From: Mesobacillus maritimus
GTDB taxonomy: Bacteria > Bacillota > Bacilli > Bacillales > Cytobacillaceae
DNA: 64,000 bases
Reading direction: 5' to 3'
Assembly (NCBI RefSeq): GCF_023715205.1
Contig: NZ_JAMBNR010000001.1
Coordinates: 186,001 to 250,000, forward strand
This document shows positions 63,014 through 64,000 of this stretch, one piece after another (positions within the stretch are counted from its first letter, which is position 1; the number at the start of each line of letters is the position of its first letter). The notes beneath the pieces were generated by a model. It did not search any database. It saw only the letters and a list, made by a program, of their open reading frames with translations, and was not told the DNA's origin. The position numbers and the translations under genes are program-made.

Positions 63014-63445
63014 TTATTGTTCGACTACTTTTTTCAGTTTTTGAACAATTCCGGACCAACCCTGGTTCATTCGCTCTCTGATCACTGAGCTTGTCTCTCC
63101 TGCTTTTCCAACAATTTCGTCAGGATGCTTCCACCCATCATGAATAAGTGTGAATTCTGTTTTCCCATCTAATTCTTTCAATTTAAACGAAACTTTCCAC
63201 CCTTCTGTATCCCATGAAAATGATAGGAGATGTGGCGCGTCCAGTTCCAACACCTTACATGGAGACGGTCCAAACGGTGATTGCAATTCAAATTCAAATC
63301 CAAGTTTCGGTTCAAAATTATTTGGCATAAACCATGCTTCAATTCCTTCTGCGGTCGAAACCACTTCCCATACCTTTTGAATCGCAGCATTAATAGTAAT
63401 CGTTTGTTCAATCTTTGCTACAATATTTGAATGTTTATCTGTCAT
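63014..63445 (-). CDS. SRPBCC (AHSA1/YndB-like) domain protein
   Basis: A 143-residue START/Bet v1-like protein of the AHSA1 group: [33 protein letters not shown] near 10-45, then [32 protein letters not shown] near 88-120 and the closing amphipathic helix [18 protein letters not shown]. The fold forms a deep cavity for a hydrophobic ligand; Bacillus YndB is a relative. It is the first gene of a two-gene unit with the ArsR regulator; GAGGAG precedes the ATG. A ligand-sensing or lipid-handling role under autoregulation is likely. Confidence 0.88.
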   Translation of the reverse strand: MTDKHSNIVAKIEQTITINAAIQKVWEVVSTAEGIEAWFMPNNFEPKLGFEFELQSPFGPSPCKVLELDAPHLLSFSWDTEGWKVSFKLKELDGKTEFTLIHDGWKHPDEIVGKAGETSSVIRERMNQGWSGIVQKLKKVVEQ

Positions 63446-63473
63446 TTGTTTTTCTCCTCAGTTTTCAAAATTA

Positions 63474-63489
63474 TAACACCTAAAGGTTA
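63474..63489. promoter_or_regulatory. Operator-like palindrome 1, SRPBCC-ArsR operon
   Basis: TAACACCTAAAGGTTA, centred on the palindrome ACCTaaAGGT, 29 bases before the SRPBCC start. Confidence 0.65.
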
Positions 63490-63503
63490 CATATCGAATA
63501 ATA

Positions 63504-63519
63504 TAACACCTTTAGGTTA
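63504..63519. promoter_or_regulatory. Operator-like palindrome 2, SRPBCC-ArsR operon
   Basis: TAACACCTTTAGGTTA, the same motif exactly 30 bases (about three helical turns) from the first. Two in-phase sites suggest cooperative ArsR binding over the promoter. Confidence 0.65.
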
Positions 63520-63545
63520 TAGGTCAACCCCTTTCTACCAATTTA

Positions 63546-63566
63546 CTGGATGGTGCCTGGCACCTG
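63546..63566. repeat. Short palindromic repeat, copy 5
   Basis: CTGGATGGTGCCTGGCACCTG, core 63552-63564. It lies between the operator region and the end of the small gene at 63578. Confidence 0.75.
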
Positions 63567-63577
63567 GAAATAACCAC

Positions 63578-63844
63578 CTAGTCATGATACAAAGATTCAA
63601 TTTGTGTTAAGTCATTCAACAAAGATTTCACTTCCTCTTTTGATAGGCGTATTAGTAATTGATCAAATAGTGAAACTACTTGGCCATCGTCCGCTTGATG
63701 CTTTTCTAAGTAACTCGATAGATTTTGTATTTGTTTTTCATTTAATGTCGTTACTGTATAGAAGCTTTTAATACTTTCTAATGTAAATACATTTTCAGTC
63801 TCATCAAATTGACCGGACAAAATCGTTCCATTAACGGTTTGCAA
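63578..63844 (-). CDS. Small hypothetical protein
   Basis: Not recognised. About 88 residues: a beta-hairpin start (TVNGTILSGQFDETENVFTLESIKSFYTV), then helices (EKQIQNLSSYLEKH, VSLFDQLLIRLSKEEVKSLLNDLTQIESLYHD). It is acidic and soluble. TTG at 63844 has GAGGTGG five bases before it; GTG at 63853 is within that site. It is flanked on both sides by short palindromic repeats, and follows msrB on the same strand. Confidence 0.6.
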   Translation of the reverse strand: MQTVNGTILSGQFDETENVFTLESIKSFYTVTTLNEKQIQNLSSYLEKHQADDGQVVSLFDQLLIRLSKEEVKSLLNDLTQIESLYHD

Positions 63845-63887
63845 CTGGACCACCTCATTTAGAATTTACCTTTATTTTTCCAACAAA

Positions 63888-63932
63888 AAGGTGCCGGTCG
63901 CCATCCAATTTCTGGATGGTGCCTGGCACCTT
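63888..63932. repeat. Short palindromic repeat, copy 6, paired inverted arrangement
   Basis: The usual unit TGGATGGTGCCTGGCACCTT (63913-63932, core 63918-63930) faces a diverged inverted copy (63888-63907, three mismatches), forming a 20-bp imperfect stem. On the - strand it could serve as the msrB terminator. Confidence 0.7.
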
Positions 63933-63940
63933 ACATTTTT

Positions 63941-64000
63941 TTACTGAAACAAGGCTAAATATGCTCCATATCCTTCTTCTTCTAATTTTTCTTTTGGAAT
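63941..64000 (-). CDS. msrB: Peptide-methionine (R)-S-oxide reductase, C-terminal end
   Basis: The last 19 codons and stop of a gene that begins beyond the right edge. IPKEKLEEEGYGAYLALFQ closely matches the end of MsrB proteins (FIPKxKLxxEGYGxYLxLF), which reduce methionine-R-sulfoxide in oxidised proteins. The catalytic part lies outside, so whether it is a stand-alone MsrB or an MsrA-MsrB fusion cannot be told. Confidence 0.75.
   Translation of the reverse strand: MPKEKLEEEGYGAYLALFQ

Overview
This window looks like chromosomal DNA from a low-GC, endospore-forming Bacillaceae (Bacillus or Neobacillus type). The evidence is a yyaC spore gene, a HutP-controlled hut operon, a proline T-box before proBA, ribT, DUF2512/DUF3888/DUF3889/DUF4282 proteins, GGAGG ribosome sites and many TTG/GTG starts. 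No tRNA, rRNA, CRISPR array or prophage was seen.

Layout. 0-8.6 kb: end of an NADP-dependent oxidoreductase, a c-di-GMP riboswitch with its own promoter and terminator ahead of a 45-residue protein, yyaC, pepF, a DUF2512 membrane protein, an orphan trpB, and two metallo-beta-lactamase-fold hydrolases, the second with a FadR-like operator. 8.7-14.2 kb: a coupled operon (RpiR regulator, YjiH-type membrane protein, M20 hydrolase, GNAT, enolase-superfamily racemase) that fits the known N-succinyl route converting D- to L-amino acids. 14.4-17.5 kb: GH18 hydrolase and two methyltransferases. 17.6-19.4 kb: a frameshifted IS110-family element lying between the ends of a MITE-like repeat.

19.4-32 kb: amidinotransferase-fold hydrolase, AAC(3)-type acetyltransferase, patatin, ilvE, T-box-proBA, then hutPHUI (hutG and hutM absent). 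32-46.6 kb: mixed housekeeping and unknown genes, with a split glutaminase gene, a decayed ubiB-like gene, a DEAD-box helicase, a cysteine-free HesB-like protein, an aspartase/fumarase, a DPBB-DUF3889 protein and an S13 D,D-carboxypeptidase. 47-57.8 kb: MFS and MATE exporters, MscS channel, frameshifted glycosyltransferase, a glycine-rich repeat protein, a zinc-ribbon/FxLYD protein paired with a PDZ-less S1C protease, and ribT. 57.8-62.5 kb: a tightly coupled three-gene operon encoding a 1191-residue protein with three CbbX/SpoVK-type AAA+ modules plus two membrane proteins; this is the best candidate for an undescribed machine. 62.6-64 kb: an ArsR-SRPBCC pair with twin operators, a small unknown gene, and the end of msrB.

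Two interspersed repeat families run through the window: a roughly 140-180 bp MITE-like element with GGCTcTTTTC ends (3.6, 17.7, 21.4, 22.8, 33.1 and 46.8 kb), and a short palindrome built on GGTGCCTGGCACC (14.3, 43.3, 43.8, 51.6, 63.55 and 63.9 kb). All function calls rest on motifs read by eye; no database search was run.
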